A DNA stretch of 64,000 nucleotides from Saccharicrinis aurantiacus (GTDB lineage Bacteria; Bacteroidota; Bacteroidia; Bacteroidales; Marinilabiliaceae): positions 1 through 64,000 of the forward strand of contig NZ_LYBV02000020.1 of the NCBI RefSeq assembly GCF_001660705.2, in the 5' to 3' direction. The first letter of the stretch is position 1; each line of letters opens with the position of its first letter. The notes beneath the pieces are model-generated. The model saw only the letters and a list, made by a program, of their open reading frames with translations. It made no database searches and had not been told where the DNA came from. Positions 1 to 8,078 of the stretch are shown one piece after another. The translations under genes were made by a program, and so were the position numbers.

Positions 1-34
1 TTACTTGATGCTTTTTACTTGATACTAAAAAAAT

Positions 35-108
35 GCCGAGGTAGCTCAGCTGGTTAGAGCGCATGATTCATAATCATGAGGTCGGCGGTTCAAGCCCGCC
101 TCTCGGTA
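35..108 (+). tRNA. tRNA-Met (anticodon CAT)
   Basis: A full cloverleaf can be folded by eye. The acceptor stem is 35-41 with 101-107, the D arm GCTC/GAGC, the anticodon stem CATGA/TCATG with loop TTCATAA (anticodon CAT at 69-71), and the T arm GGCGG/CCGCC. The discriminator base is A108 and CCA is not fully encoded. The anticodon stem lacks the three G-C pairs typical of initiator tRNA, so this is probably the elongator. A CAT anticodon could also belong to a lysidine-modified tRNA-Ile, which I consider less likely. Confidence 0.93.
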
Positions 109-130
109 CATAGAATACATCAATAATGGT

Positions 131-163
131 AAAGCCTCACAGATACTCTGTGAGGCTTTTTTT
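131..163 (+). terminator. Intrinsic terminator after tRNA-Met
   Basis: A perfect 12-bp stem (131-142 with 148-159) has a 5-nt loop and is followed by a run of T to 163. It lies 23 nt after the tRNA. Confidence 0.85.
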
Positions 164-167
164 GATT

Positions 168-202
168 AAAAAAAGGCCCTAAGATAATATCATCCTAGGG
201 CC
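168..202 (-). terminator. Intrinsic terminator of the EF-G-like gene
   Basis: Arms GGCCCTA (175-181) and TAGGGCC (196-202) form a 7-bp stem. On the minus strand it is followed by seven T (168-174). It lies about 43 nt after the stop of the EF-G-like gene, and back to back with the tRNA terminator. Confidence 0.75.
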
Positions 203-244
203 CAAATTATACTTATTGTTATTTGATCTTACACAGATTCAGAT

Positions 245-2401
245 TTAAGCTTCTTCTAGCTCCTTTTCATAGCTTTTTAAGAGCTCTTGCTGCACATCAT
301 GAGGTATAATGTCATATTTAGCAAATTTAAGTGTAAAATGAGCTCTTCCACCTGAAATAGAACTTAGTGAGGTTGAGTACTTATCCATTTCCTTTAGAGG
401 AACTTTAGCTGTAATTACTTCAAAGCCTTTTTCACTACTCATACCTTCTATTATGGCTCGCCTACCTTGTAGGTCACTCATAACATCTCCCATTCTATCT
501 GAAGGTACTTTAACCACTACTTCGTATATAGGTTCAAGTATTTTTGGACCTGCGGTTTTAAATGCTGCACTGAAGGCATTTCTGCCTGCTAGTTTAAACG
601 AAATTTCATTTGAGTCTACTGCATGCATTTTACCATCATATACGCAAACTCTAATGTCACGCGCATATGACCCGGTTAACGGACCTTCTTCCATTTTCTC
701 CATGATGCCTTTCATTATCGCTGGTAAGAAACGGGCATCTATTGCGCCACCAACAATACAGTTATAGAAAACCAATTTACCACCCCAAGGAAGCTCAACT
801 TCCTCTTTACCTCGAATAGGCATTTTAAACTCATGCCCATTAAACTTATAGGTTGATGGTTCTGGCATTCCCTCAGTATAAGGCTCAATTACCATGTGTA
901 CCTCACCAAATTGTCCTGAACCACCAGATTGTTTTTTATGACGGTAATCTGCTTGTTCTGCTTTTGTGATGGTTTCGCGATAAGGAATTTTTGGACGCTC
1001 AAAACCAATGTTTATTTTGTCGTTGTGTTCAATTCTCCACTTTAGTGTATTTAAATGGAATTCACCTTGACCAAATACTAATATCTGTTTCAATTCTTTT
1101 GAATATTCAACTATAATTGTAGGATCTTCTTCGTGCATACGGTGAAGAACTTCTCCCAGTTTCTCATCGTCACTATCGTTTATAGGAAATATTGCTGTTC
1201 TGTATTTATAATCTGGATAGTGAATTGCCTCAAAAGCGAATTTGCAACCTTTTTCGTTAAGCGTATCGTTCGTTTTTGTTTCTTTTAGCTTTACAGTAGC
1301 CCCTATATCTCCTGCCACAAGTTCTGTAATTTTATGTCTATTATGACCAGCAACGCAGAATAATTGCGACAAACGCTCTTTTGTATCTTTCGTCATGTTT
1401 ATAAGGTCAGAACCTTCCTTTACAGTACCTGAAATTACTTTGAAGAAAGAAACTTCACCTAAGTGTGGTTCTATACTCGTTTTAAATACAAAAACAGAAG
1501 CTGGTCCATTAGGATCTGGGTTTACCTCTACTAAGTCCTTAGTTATGGGTTTTGGCATTTCAGATACATAGGGAACGATGTTTCCTAAAAACTCCATCAT
1601 GCGTCTAACACCCATATCTTTTTCTGCTGAAACACAAAAAACGGGATATAAATCCAATGCCAATAGCCCTTTATGAATGCCGCTTCTCATTTGATCTTCA
1701 TCGAGAGTTCCTTTATCAAAGAATAGTTCCATCAAATCTTCATCATTCTCAGCGGCAGCCTCAACTAAAGTATTATGTAATTCGTTGGCTTTATCTTTTT
1801 CACTGTCAGGTATGTCAAGTATTTGAGGTTCGCCACCATCAGGTCCCCACTGATACATTTTCATTTTAAGTACATCAATCAAAGCATCAAAGCCATTACC
1901 AACTGTAATAGGGTATTGTACTATCACTACCTTACCTCCGAAACTATCTTTAGCTTGATCAATTGTTTGTTCAAAATTTGCCTTTTCGTGATCTAGTTTA
2001 TTTACTATAAATATTACTGGTTTTTTGTATTCTTCAGTATATCTGAAAAGGTTTTGTGTTCCTACTTCAACGCCATGGGAAGCGTCTAAAACCATTAATG
2101 CAGTATCTGTAACATTAAGAGAAGTAATGGCTCCTGTTACGAAATCATCAGAGCCAGGGGTATCTATAAAATTAATCTTCTTCCCTAACCATTCTGTAAA
2201 CATCACTGATGAGAATACTGAGTAACCGTATTCGTGTTCAACAGGATGGTAATCTGATACTGTGGTTTTACTTCCGATATCACCTCTACGGTTGATAACA
2301 CCACCCTCAAATAACATAGCTTCGGCGAGGGTGGTTTTACCCGAGCCTGAACTTCCGAGAAGGGCTATGTTCTTGATCTCATTTGCTTGATATACCTTCA
2401 T
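245..2401 (-). CDS. EF-G-like translational GTPase (EF-G2 type)
   Basis: A translation elongation factor G paralogue of about 718 residues with the full EF-G domain layout. It has a P-loop GSSGSGKT (about 16-23), G3 DTPG (80-83), G4 NKLD (134-137), then domains II to V. The residue after DTPG is Ser; in canonical EF-G it is the catalytic His (DTPGH). The usual RGITI switch I motif is also not recognisable. This fits the EF-G2 class of Bacteroidota; the Bacteroides thetaiotaomicron EF-G2 is reported to support translation without GTPase activity. The start is taken at the ATG at 2401, because the nine-codon extension would begin with TTG and family members start at MKVY. The gene stands alone and ends in its own terminator. 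It is unlikely to be the main fusA, which normally sits in the str operon. Confidence 0.88.
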   Translation of the reverse strand: MKVYQANEIKNIALLGSSGSGKTTLAEAMLFEGGVINRRGDIGSKTTVSDYHPVEHEYGYSVFSSVMFTEWLGKKINFIDTPGSDDFVTGAITSLNVTDTALMVLDASHGVEVGTQNLFRYTEEYKKPVIFIVNKLDHEKANFEQTIDQAKDSFGGKVVIVQYPITVGNGFDALIDVLKMKMYQWGPDGGEPQILDIPDSEKDKANELHNTLVEAAAENDEDLMELFFDKGTLDEDQMRSGIHKGLLALDLYPVFCVSAEKDMGVRRMMEFLGNIVPYVSEMPKPITKDLVEVNPDPNGPASVFVFKTSIEPHLGEVSFFKVISGTVKEGSDLINMTKDTKERLSQLFCVAGHNRHKITELVAGDIGATVKLKETKTNDTLNEKGCKFAFEAIHYPDYKYRTAIFPINDSDDEKLGEVLHRMHEEDPTIIVEYSKELKQILVFGQGEFHLNTLKWRIEHNDKINIGFERPKIPYRETITKAEQADYRHKKQSGGSGQFGEVHMVIEPYTEGMPEPSTYKFNGHEFKMPIRGKEEVELPWGGKLVFYNCIVGGAIDARFLPAIMKGIMEKMEEGPLTGSYARDIRVCVYDGKMHAVDSNEISFKLAGRNAFSAAFKTAGPKILEPIYEVVVKVPSDRMGDVMSDLQGRRAIIEGMSSEKGFEVITAKVPLKEMDKYSTSLSSISGGRAHFTLKFAKYDIIPHDVQQELLKSYEKELEEA

Positions 2402-2802
2402 AAAACTAAATTTAATAGGCTTTCTCAATTACAAATAAGTCGATGACGCATAGCCAAAGGAAGGCTTTTAAGAGCAGTGTTGCGGCAGGAGTATTTGTTG
2501 AAGTGAGAGAACCATAAGTTAATAAATAAGGGATTTTATACTCCTAAGCCTAGTTTATAAATGAATTGGATATGACTAAGATTAAGGAGTGTTTCAAATT
2601 TAACAAAATTTAAGAAATTATCAAGTGATCAGTGTTTTGATTTACAACATTTTGCTTGTTTGTAAACATTATAAATTAGGTAACCAACTTATTCAAATTT
2701 TCAGATATAATAGGGTATTGAATGTGATAATTATTAGTTGTAATTTACCTAATGAGAGATTAACCTAGAAATGAATTTTTAATGCAACTAAAAGGCTAGG
2801 GT
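2402..2802. other. Intergenic region, no gene seen
   Basis: About 400 bp of AT-rich DNA between the divergent EF-G-like and DUF190 genes. It must hold both promoters, but I could not point to a convincing TTG/TAnnTTTG pair. No hairpin or coding signal is evident. Confidence 0.4.
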
Positions 2803-3177
2803 ATGGTGTTAGAAGGAAATGAGAAGAAGTTGAAAATTATAATCTCTGAGTCAGAAGTAATTTATCAGAGAAATTTATATGAAGCCATAATATTTGCTGC
2901 TAAAAAGTATACTATGGCAGGTGTAACTGCAACAAAAGGATTTTTGGGATTTGGTGCTGATGGCCCAAAAAATGGAAATAGAGGCATAAATTTTAAAACT
3001 GAACCTCCAATTACTATTGAAATTGTAGATAGAGAAGAGCGTATAGAAGATTTTTCAAAGGTTGTATCTAGCTTATTAGATAAGGCCAATGCTTCAGGTA
3101 TTGTTTATATTGAATCCGTAAATGTTGTATGTTTCAGGAAACAAGAGGATGCAAAGACTTCAGCAAATCACATCTAG
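2803..3177 (+). CDS. DUF190 family protein (PII-like fold)
   Basis: A 124-residue protein covering the full DUF190 family. Recognisable segments are the N-terminal KKLKIIISESE strand, LYEAIIFAAKKYTMAGVTA, the glycine-rich GFLGFGADG loop (about 47-55) and the ITIEIVDREERI strand. DUF190 proteins resemble nitrogen PII proteins in fold and are often found beside crcB/fluC fluoride exporters; no such gene is here. The molecular function is not known. The gene is cytoplasmic (no signal peptide) and is probably transcribed alone, since a separate promoter precedes the next gene. Confidence 0.8.
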   Translation: MVLEGNEKKLKIIISESEVIYQRNLYEAIIFAAKKYTMAGVTATKGFLGFGADGPKNGNRGINFKTEPPITIEIVDREERIEDFSKVVSSLLDKANASGIVYIESVNVVCFRKQEDAKTSANHI

Positions 3178-3218
3178 CATCTAAGCTTACGCAAATATTT
3201 TATCGCACTTATTTCTTG

Positions 3219-3248
3219 TTGTTGATTTGAGTGTTAAGCTTATATTTG
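3219..3248 (+). promoter_or_regulatory. Bacteroidota-type promoter
   Basis: TTG at 3219-3221, a 19-nt spacer and TATATTTG at 3241-3248 match the Bacteroidota TTG/TAnnTTTG consensus. It predicts a transcript start near 3255, just ahead of the ATG at 3267. It therefore argues against the longer GTG-initiated reading frame from 3231. Confidence 0.65.
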
Positions 3249-3266
3249 CGTAAACATTTTTTTCAT

Positions 3267-4871
3267 ATGATGCGTAACAAGCTTGTTTTACTATTTCTTT
3301 TAGTCGGAGTCAATATATTCGCTCAAACCACTTCTGTAAAAGTAGCTCCTAAATTGGTGTTATTTATTAATATTAATGAGTTACAAACGGATCATTTTTT
3401 AGCCTTAAAACATAAGTTTGGTAAAAACGGTTTTAATCGTTTATTAGATGAAGGAACCCTATATACTAATGCACAATATGGTACATTTTCTTCTTTTCAT
3501 GGATCTAAACGAAGCACTTTACTCACCGGAGCTTACCCTTCCGACCATGGTATAATTAGCGATAAGTGGTATAATCGTTATGGAAAGGATTCTGAATCAG
3601 CTTTTCAATTTACAGGAACCGATAATATTGCCCATCCCGATTCTGGTGATTTTTCATCCAGTAAGAATAAACTAGCTACTATTTGTGATGAGTTGGAACT
3701 GTTTACCCGAAATCAATCAAAGATTGCCTCTATAGGTATTAACCCTGCTGATGTTGTTTTTAATACAGGACATAAATACTCTAATATGTTTTGGTTTGAT
3801 AGAACAACAGGGGAGATGATTACTCAAGGTAAAGATACATTGCCCGAGTGGGCTAATAAATACAACTCGCATGGTTTTCCTGCAAAGAATATAAATAACT
3901 TGTGGGGGCCATCAACCGATATAAGATCCTACCATGAGTATTTAGGAGATCATAAAACTGAAATAAGACACTTTTTATATCAGCTCAAACAAGAAGGGAA
4001 TACACCATTTGATCGTTTCTCAGGCTCACCTGAAATAAATACTGTTTTGAGAGACTTTTCTGTAGCCATGCTATTAAATGAAGCTTATGGTAAAGATGAA
4101 TATACAGATTTTGTAAGCATCAATTTTACTTGTAAACCCAAGGTGTTAAAAGGTTCTAAGAATTCCTTATTATGTGCTGAACAAGAAGATATGTTACTGC
4201 GTTTGGATCAAGAAATTGCATCACTCTTAAAAGTGATTGAATCACAAATAGGTACAGAGCATACCCTAATTATGCTAACGTCAACGCCTAGCCAGCGTTA
4301 CATGCCAGAGCAGATGAAAGCCCAGGGAATGGAAGGCGGTTCTTTTAACGGTAAAAAGATATCGGCTTTATTAAATTTATATCTTATGGCTCTACATGGC
4401 CAAGGAAAGTGGGTATTGGGGTATCATGATAGGCAGTTTTATTTAAATCATGATTTGATAAAGAAAGAAGGTTTAAAGTCGTCAGATCTGCGCGATGAAG
4501 CGTCTGAATTTTTATTAGATGTTGCAGGTATAGATAAAACGATCTCAGGAAGTTTATTAAGGACAAATACCTACACCCACGGTTTGTTTAAAGAGATGCA
4601 AGATTCTTATGCTTATAACAGATCAGGTGATATAATGATATCCTTATTATCTGGCTGGAGCGAAGAAGTTGACCTGAGTGGGCAGAAAGTAGAATCAATA
4701 AATCATAACATAAAAGTACCGCTAATTTTTTGGGGCAGTGATATTAAGCATGGTGCAATTTATCGTAAAGTTGAGATGGTTGATGTAGCTGCTACATTAT
4801 CTGCACTAATGCAAATTCCTATTTCAGAAGGTAATATTGGCGAACCTCTTCACGAAGTACTTTCTCATTAG
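3267..4871 (+). CDS. Secreted alkaline-phosphatase-fold protein, active site lost
   Basis: A protein of about 534 residues with an N-terminal signal peptide ending at FAQ. It aligns along its length with PafA-type alkaline phosphatases: the LVLFI strand, GFNRLLDEG, the LTGAYPSDHGI block, FWFDRTTGEM, the LRLDQEIA helix and VPLIFWGSDIKHG near the end. Every catalytic position I could place is changed. The metal-binding Asp of VVDQMR is Asn (about residue 37), the nucleophile Thr is His (about 78), the STDYVGH ligands are replaced, the ADHG ligands read STPS, and the last His before VPL is Lys. It is probably a non-enzymatic periplasmic or surface protein that keeps the fold. The start follows from the upstream promoter and the signal peptide. 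Confidence 0.75.
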   Translation: MMRNKLVLLFLLVGVNIFAQTTSVKVAPKLVLFININELQTDHFLALKHKFGKNGFNRLLDEGTLYTNAQYGTFSSFHGSKRSTLLTGAYPSDHGIISDKWYNRYGKDSESAFQFTGTDNIAHPDSGDFSSSKNKLATICDELELFTRNQSKIASIGINPADVVFNTGHKYSNMFWFDRTTGEMITQGKDTLPEWANKYNSHGFPAKNINNLWGPSTDIRSYHEYLGDHKTEIRHFLYQLKQEGNTPFDRFSGSPEINTVLRDFSVAMLLNEAYGKDEYTDFVSINFTCKPKVLKGSKNSLLCAEQEDMLLRLDQEIASLLKVIESQIGTEHTLIMLTSTPSQRYMPEQMKAQGMEGGSFNGKKISALLNLYLMALHGQGKWVLGYHDRQFYLNHDLIKKEGLKSSDLRDEASEFLLDVAGIDKTISGSLLRTNTYTHGLFKEMQDSYAYNRSGDIMISLLSGWSEEVDLSGQKVESINHNIKVPLIFWGSDIKHGAIYRKVEMVDVAATLSALMQIPISEGNIGEPLHEVLSH

Positions 4872-5056
4872 CTATCTGATAAATATTCCAATTTTCCTTT
4901 TAAGTTTATGCAGGGGCATAGATATTGTTTTATAATAATATGTAATCGCTAATAAATGAGAAATCTAATGTTTATGGGGCTTCAGGACTAGTAAGTGCAC
5001 CACATAAATGTAGATTCAATTCTTTTTTATAACAATTATGTAGGATCTTAAAACGA

Positions 5057-5305
5057 ATGCTTATGTCGATACAAAACGCGAAAAAATTTATTCAGTCCGT
5101 TCAAACAGATAGTGTTTTTAGAAGCGAACTTTATAAAGTAGATGGATTAGATGGCCTCAATACCTTTATTACAAAAAAGGATTTGCCATTTTCTGAAACA
5201 GACTTTGAGGAGGCGCATAGCATGATGATGTTTAAATGTCAGTTTGCTGAAGAACACGATGAATTGGAAAATACAGTTAACTTAATCAAGTTAATTGCAA
5301 TGTAG
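5057..5305 (+). CDS. Nif11-like domain protein
   Basis: An 82-residue protein. Its first part matches the Nif11/nitrile-hydratase-like leader domain: MSIQNAKKFIQSVQ, then DSVFRSEL, then a LPFSETDFEEA segment resembling the FSEEELEEA end of that family. There is no double-glycine cleavage site or Cys/Ser/Thr-rich core, so it does not look like a typical modified-peptide precursor. An alternative ATG at 5063 would give the family's usual start. It is followed 28 nt later by a small gene on the same strand, and the pair ends in one terminator, so they are probably co-transcribed. The function is unknown. Confidence 0.6.
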   Translation: MLMSIQNAKKFIQSVQTDSVFRSELYKVDGLDGLNTFITKKDLPFSETDFEEAHSMMMFKCQFAEEHDELENTVNLIKLIAM

Positions 5306-5333
5306 AATTGGTAATACTATAAACTTTTATGCT

Positions 5334-5642
5334 ATGAATTACAGACCGCTTGGATATGTTATGGAGATTTTAGAATCGGTGGGTTTACCGGTTTCTTATA
5401 GCTACGATGATTTAGTTTTTGTTGAGAATAATAGTGTTTTGGTGCGCTTTAACGATGAAGATGCGAAACAATTATTTTTCTATTTCAATAAAGATTTGGA
5501 TACAAATGTAGCCACCTCAATAGAGCCACTTTTATTAGAGGCAGCCTACGAAAAAGGATATACTTTTATCAACTCAGGTAGATATGATATTCGCGAAAAA
5601 GATAAGGATAACGAAGAATTAGAAGTAGTATTTCTGAACTAA
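5334..5642 (+). CDS. Small hypothetical protein, possibly YbjN-like
   Basis: A protein of about 102 residues from the ATG at 5334; the frame extends further up only through a TTG that overlaps the preceding gene's stop. It is acidic, without signal peptide or membrane segment. It alternates helices and strands (MEILESVGLPVSY, DDLVFVENNSVLVRF, LFFYFNKDLD) in a way that recalls the YbjN / type III chaperone fold. That resemblance is only an impression. It follows the Nif11-like gene and ends just before a strong terminator. Confidence 0.6.
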   Translation: MNYRPLGYVMEILESVGLPVSYSYDDLVFVENNSVLVRFNDEDAKQLFFYFNKDLDTNVATSIEPLLLEAAYEKGYTFINSGRYDIREKDKDNEELEVVFLN

Positions 5643-5653
5643 GGGGATATAAA

Positions 5654-5705
5654 AAAGAACGTTCCAAAAGAAGGGCAATTCAAAATTTGGAACGTTCTTT
5701 TATTT
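5654..5705. terminator. Bidirectional terminator
   Basis: A perfect 15-bp inverted repeat (5654-5668 with 5686-5700) is flanked by A and T runs on both sides. It sits between the converging gene pair ending at 5642 and dgt ending at 5707. Confidence 0.85.
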
Positions 5706-5706
5706 T

Positions 5707-7050
5707 CTAGAATCGTTTATCGGCTAAGCCTATACCATTTATTTTACGGTATAAATCGAGGGCATAAATATCTGTCATACCACTTATATAGTCTAAAACA
5801 GATTGCAATTTTTCGTAGGTTGTGGCATCTTCAGCAACCGTAAATTGCTCAGGAATAAATGCCAATAACATTTTTGATAAGGTGTCTTTGGGTGTTAAGA
5901 TAGCCTGAGAGAATTCGTGTAATAATGAGCCAAGTATTTTAAAGCCAGATATTTCTATTTCCACAACAGAAGGATGCCTATATATTTTCTCAAGTGAAAT
6001 TTTCTCACAATACTTCATGGCATCTTTGGTACAACCGCTTAAATGATCTGTTAGGCCTTTCTCAAATTCTCCATTCATTATTAAATTATAATTTTCTTTG
6101 AAAATTTGCGTACATCTATTAACCAGTTTGCCAATAACAGCTGCTCTTATTGTGGCAATTTGTTCGTTAATATCGCTTACCTCTATACAAGCAGTTTCAA
6201 TTTTTTGGCAAGTACTAGCATCTTCAGGTTCCTTGAGGAAGGCCATGAGGATATTTTTAGTTTCTTCAGTACTTAATATTTTAAGCTTATGCGCATCTTC
6301 AACATCCATTACACCATAACAGATATCATCAGCTGCTTCAACTAAATAAACCAAGGGATGGCGACAATAGACATCAGGTTCCTTTTCAATGATGCCTAAC
6401 TCTGCCGCTACTTTTTTAAACATCTGTTTTTCCGACTGGAAGAATCCATATTTCTTTTTATCACTAAGGCCTGATGCATAAGGATACTTAACTATTGAAG
6501 CTACAGAGCTATAGGTAAGAGAAAAACCACCTTTTCGTCGGCCATTAAATTGATGCGTTAAAATGCGGAATGCATTTGAGTTTCCTTCAAAATCGGTTAA
6601 ATCATTCCATTGAGCATCAGAAATATCATATTCGGCTTTTAAGTTCTTGCCTTCGCCACTTTTAAAATAATGAGAAAGTGCAGTTTCACCAGAATGGCCA
6701 AATGGAGGATTTCCCATATCGTGAGCTAAACATGCCGTAGCTACAATAGAGCCAATTTCGTTAATAAGTTCATTTTTTTCTCCGTATTCATGGAGTAAAT
6801 ATTCACTAATATTGTGTCCCAAAGAGCGTCCGACACTGGCTACCTCTAAACTATGTGTTAGTCGGTTGTGCACAAAAATACTTCCCGGTAACGGAAATAC
6901 TTGAGTTTTATCTTGCAAACGACGAAATGGAGAAGAGAAAATTAAACGGTCATAATCGCGCTGAAACTGTGTTCTTTGGTGTTTTATATCTGAAACTCTA
7001 TCTTCTTGACCTGTTCGTTTAGTCGATAGTAATTGATCCCAATTCATCAT
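5707..7050 (-). CDS. dgt: Deoxyguanosinetriphosphate triphosphohydrolase (dGTPase)
   Basis: Hydrolyses dGTP to deoxyguanosine and triphosphate. The protein has about 447 residues and the HD-domain metal ligands: an early His in NRLTHSLEVA (His 64-65) and the HD pair in ACLAHDMGNPPFGHSG (about 109-110). It also has the family's N-terminal motif FRRLQDKTQVFPL. I start it at the ATG at 7050 (MMNWDQLL) rather than 7134, because the upstream 28 codons are hydrophobic, unlike the family, and overlap the terminator of the neighbouring gene. It converges with the Nif11-like pair. Confidence 0.9.
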   Translation of the reverse strand: MMNWDQLLSTKRTGQEDRVSDIKHQRTQFQRDYDRLIFSSPFRRLQDKTQVFPLPGSIFVHNRLTHSLEVASVGRSLGHNISEYLLHEYGEKNELINEIGSIVATACLAHDMGNPPFGHSGETALSHYFKSGEGKNLKAEYDISDAQWNDLTDFEGNSNAFRILTHQFNGRRKGGFSLTYSSVASIVKYPYASGLSDKKKYGFFQSEKQMFKKVAAELGIIEKEPDVYCRHPLVYLVEAADDICYGVMDVEDAHKLKILSTEETKNILMAFLKEPEDASTCQKIETACIEVSDINEQIATIRAAVIGKLVNRCTQIFKENYNLIMNGEFEKGLTDHLSGCTKDAMKYCEKISLEKIYRHPSVVEIEISGFKILGSLLHEFSQAILTPKDTLSKMLLAFIPEQFTVAEDATTYEKLQSVLDYISGMTDIYALDLYRKINGIGLADKRF

Positions 7051-7115
7051 GTAAATGTTGCTTTTTGTGCTTTGTAAAAATAGTAGATTTATTGCTACAA
7101 GAACGCATAAGAAGC

Positions 7116-7146
7116 ACAAAAAAAGAGGACACATACTTGTGCCCTC
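7116..7146 (-). terminator. Intrinsic terminator of the small secreted protein gene
   Basis: Arms 125-133 and 138-146 of this kilobase (7125-7133, 7138-7146) form a 9-bp stem with one G-U pair. Seven T follow on the minus strand. It lies 25 nt after the stop at 7171. Confidence 0.65.
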
Positions 7147-7170
7147 CGCATATAATATAAATTCGAGCGG

Positions 7171-7971
7171 TTATTTTTTTACCACTCTTTGAACTTGCGT
7201 TCCATTTTTTACAATATAAACCCCATTGGGTTGGTCAGAGATGTCGATAGTTACTTTTGTTGAAATAGCCTCCTGTGTTTTTACCAAATGGCCAGAAGTG
7301 TTATAGATATTTATACTGCTATTACTATTAACATTACTGATGTTTATGATATCATTTACAGGGTTTGGATATATTACAAGTTCTTCATCTTTTGTGATAT
7401 TAACATCCGTACTTGTTGTTTCAGATATATTTATTGAAGATATATACAATTGCGGATTCCCAGTAACTCGGTACACACCTGCTCCAAACGTCATGGTCTC
7501 GCTTGTTGCTGTTATCATTATGCTATAGTCAGTCCAAGAACCATGATCAGCTACAACTTCTTCATCTTCAACTGTTACATTCGGAATATTTGTATTATTA
7601 GTTTCCCAAGCATACATTGCCATCTTGATATTTGGGTTTTGAACCATTGCATTTATTTTAAGTTCGTAGGTTTTGCCTATTGTTAAGCCGCTAAGCGAAT
7701 AGGCAAACCAAGCACTTTTATAAAGTGTTGGAACAATACGAAGACCAGGAAGTGTTGCATAAGCTGATGCTTTATACTGTAGTGTTGCACCGTTATCTTC
7801 AGAGCTTGCAAGGGTGAACCCTGATGGCAAAGCATCGTCCATTGTGTAAGTTTTTTCAAGTGTCCAACCGTCAGTTCCTTCTGCAGACCATGCTTGATTA
7901 AGTAATGAGGTTTGAGCATTTACAGAAAGTGCTACGAAGCTTAGTAGAATTAATAATGTAGAAGTTTTCAT
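7171..7971 (-). CDS. Secreted protein with T9SS type-A sorting domain
   Basis: A 266-residue protein: signal peptide (about 1-19, ending VNAQ), a beta-rich module of about 160 residues that resembles a carbohydrate-binding domain (WSAEGTDGWTLEKTY, then alternating strands), and a C-terminal T9SS sorting domain. The sorting domain begins at VIYPNPVNDIINI and runs to VQRVVKK. It lies directly downstream of the GH86 gene on the same strand, so it probably helps bind or process the same polysaccharide. A long hairpin in the 107-bp gap suggests its level is set separately. I do not recognise the middle module with certainty. Confidence 0.75.
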   Translation of the reverse strand: MKTSTLLILLSFVALSVNAQTSLLNQAWSAEGTDGWTLEKTYTMDDALPSGFTLASSEDNGATLQYKASAYATLPGLRIVPTLYKSAWFAYSLSGLTIGKTYELKINAMVQNPNIKMAMYAWETNNTNIPNVTVEDEEVVADHGSWTDYSIMITATSETMTFGAGVYRVTGNPQLYISSINISETTSTDVNITKDEELVIYPNPVNDIINISNVNSNSSINIYNTSGHLVKTQEAISTKVTIDISDQPNGVYIVKNGTQVQRVVKK

Positions 7972-8006
7972 AAAATTATTGATTTTTGAGATTAATAATC
8001 GTTGAT

Positions 8007-8068
8007 AAAAAGTTCATCTCAGCGCTTTATTTATTCTTGTATGGAGAATATAAAGGCTGAAATGAACT
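8007..8068 (-). terminator. Long imperfect hairpin between two secreted-protein genes
   Basis: Arms 8011-8036 and 8044-8068 pair over about 24 positions with a few bulges. On the minus strand they are followed by five T. It sits between the GH86 gene and the downstream T9SS gene, and reads as a leaky terminator or an mRNA-stabilising 3' end. Confidence 0.55.
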
Positions 8069-8078
8069 ATAAAGGATC

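Noticed and set aside
34-109. Initiator tRNA for the CAT anticodon gene
   Set aside because: The anticodon stem lacks the G-C pairs of initiator tRNA.
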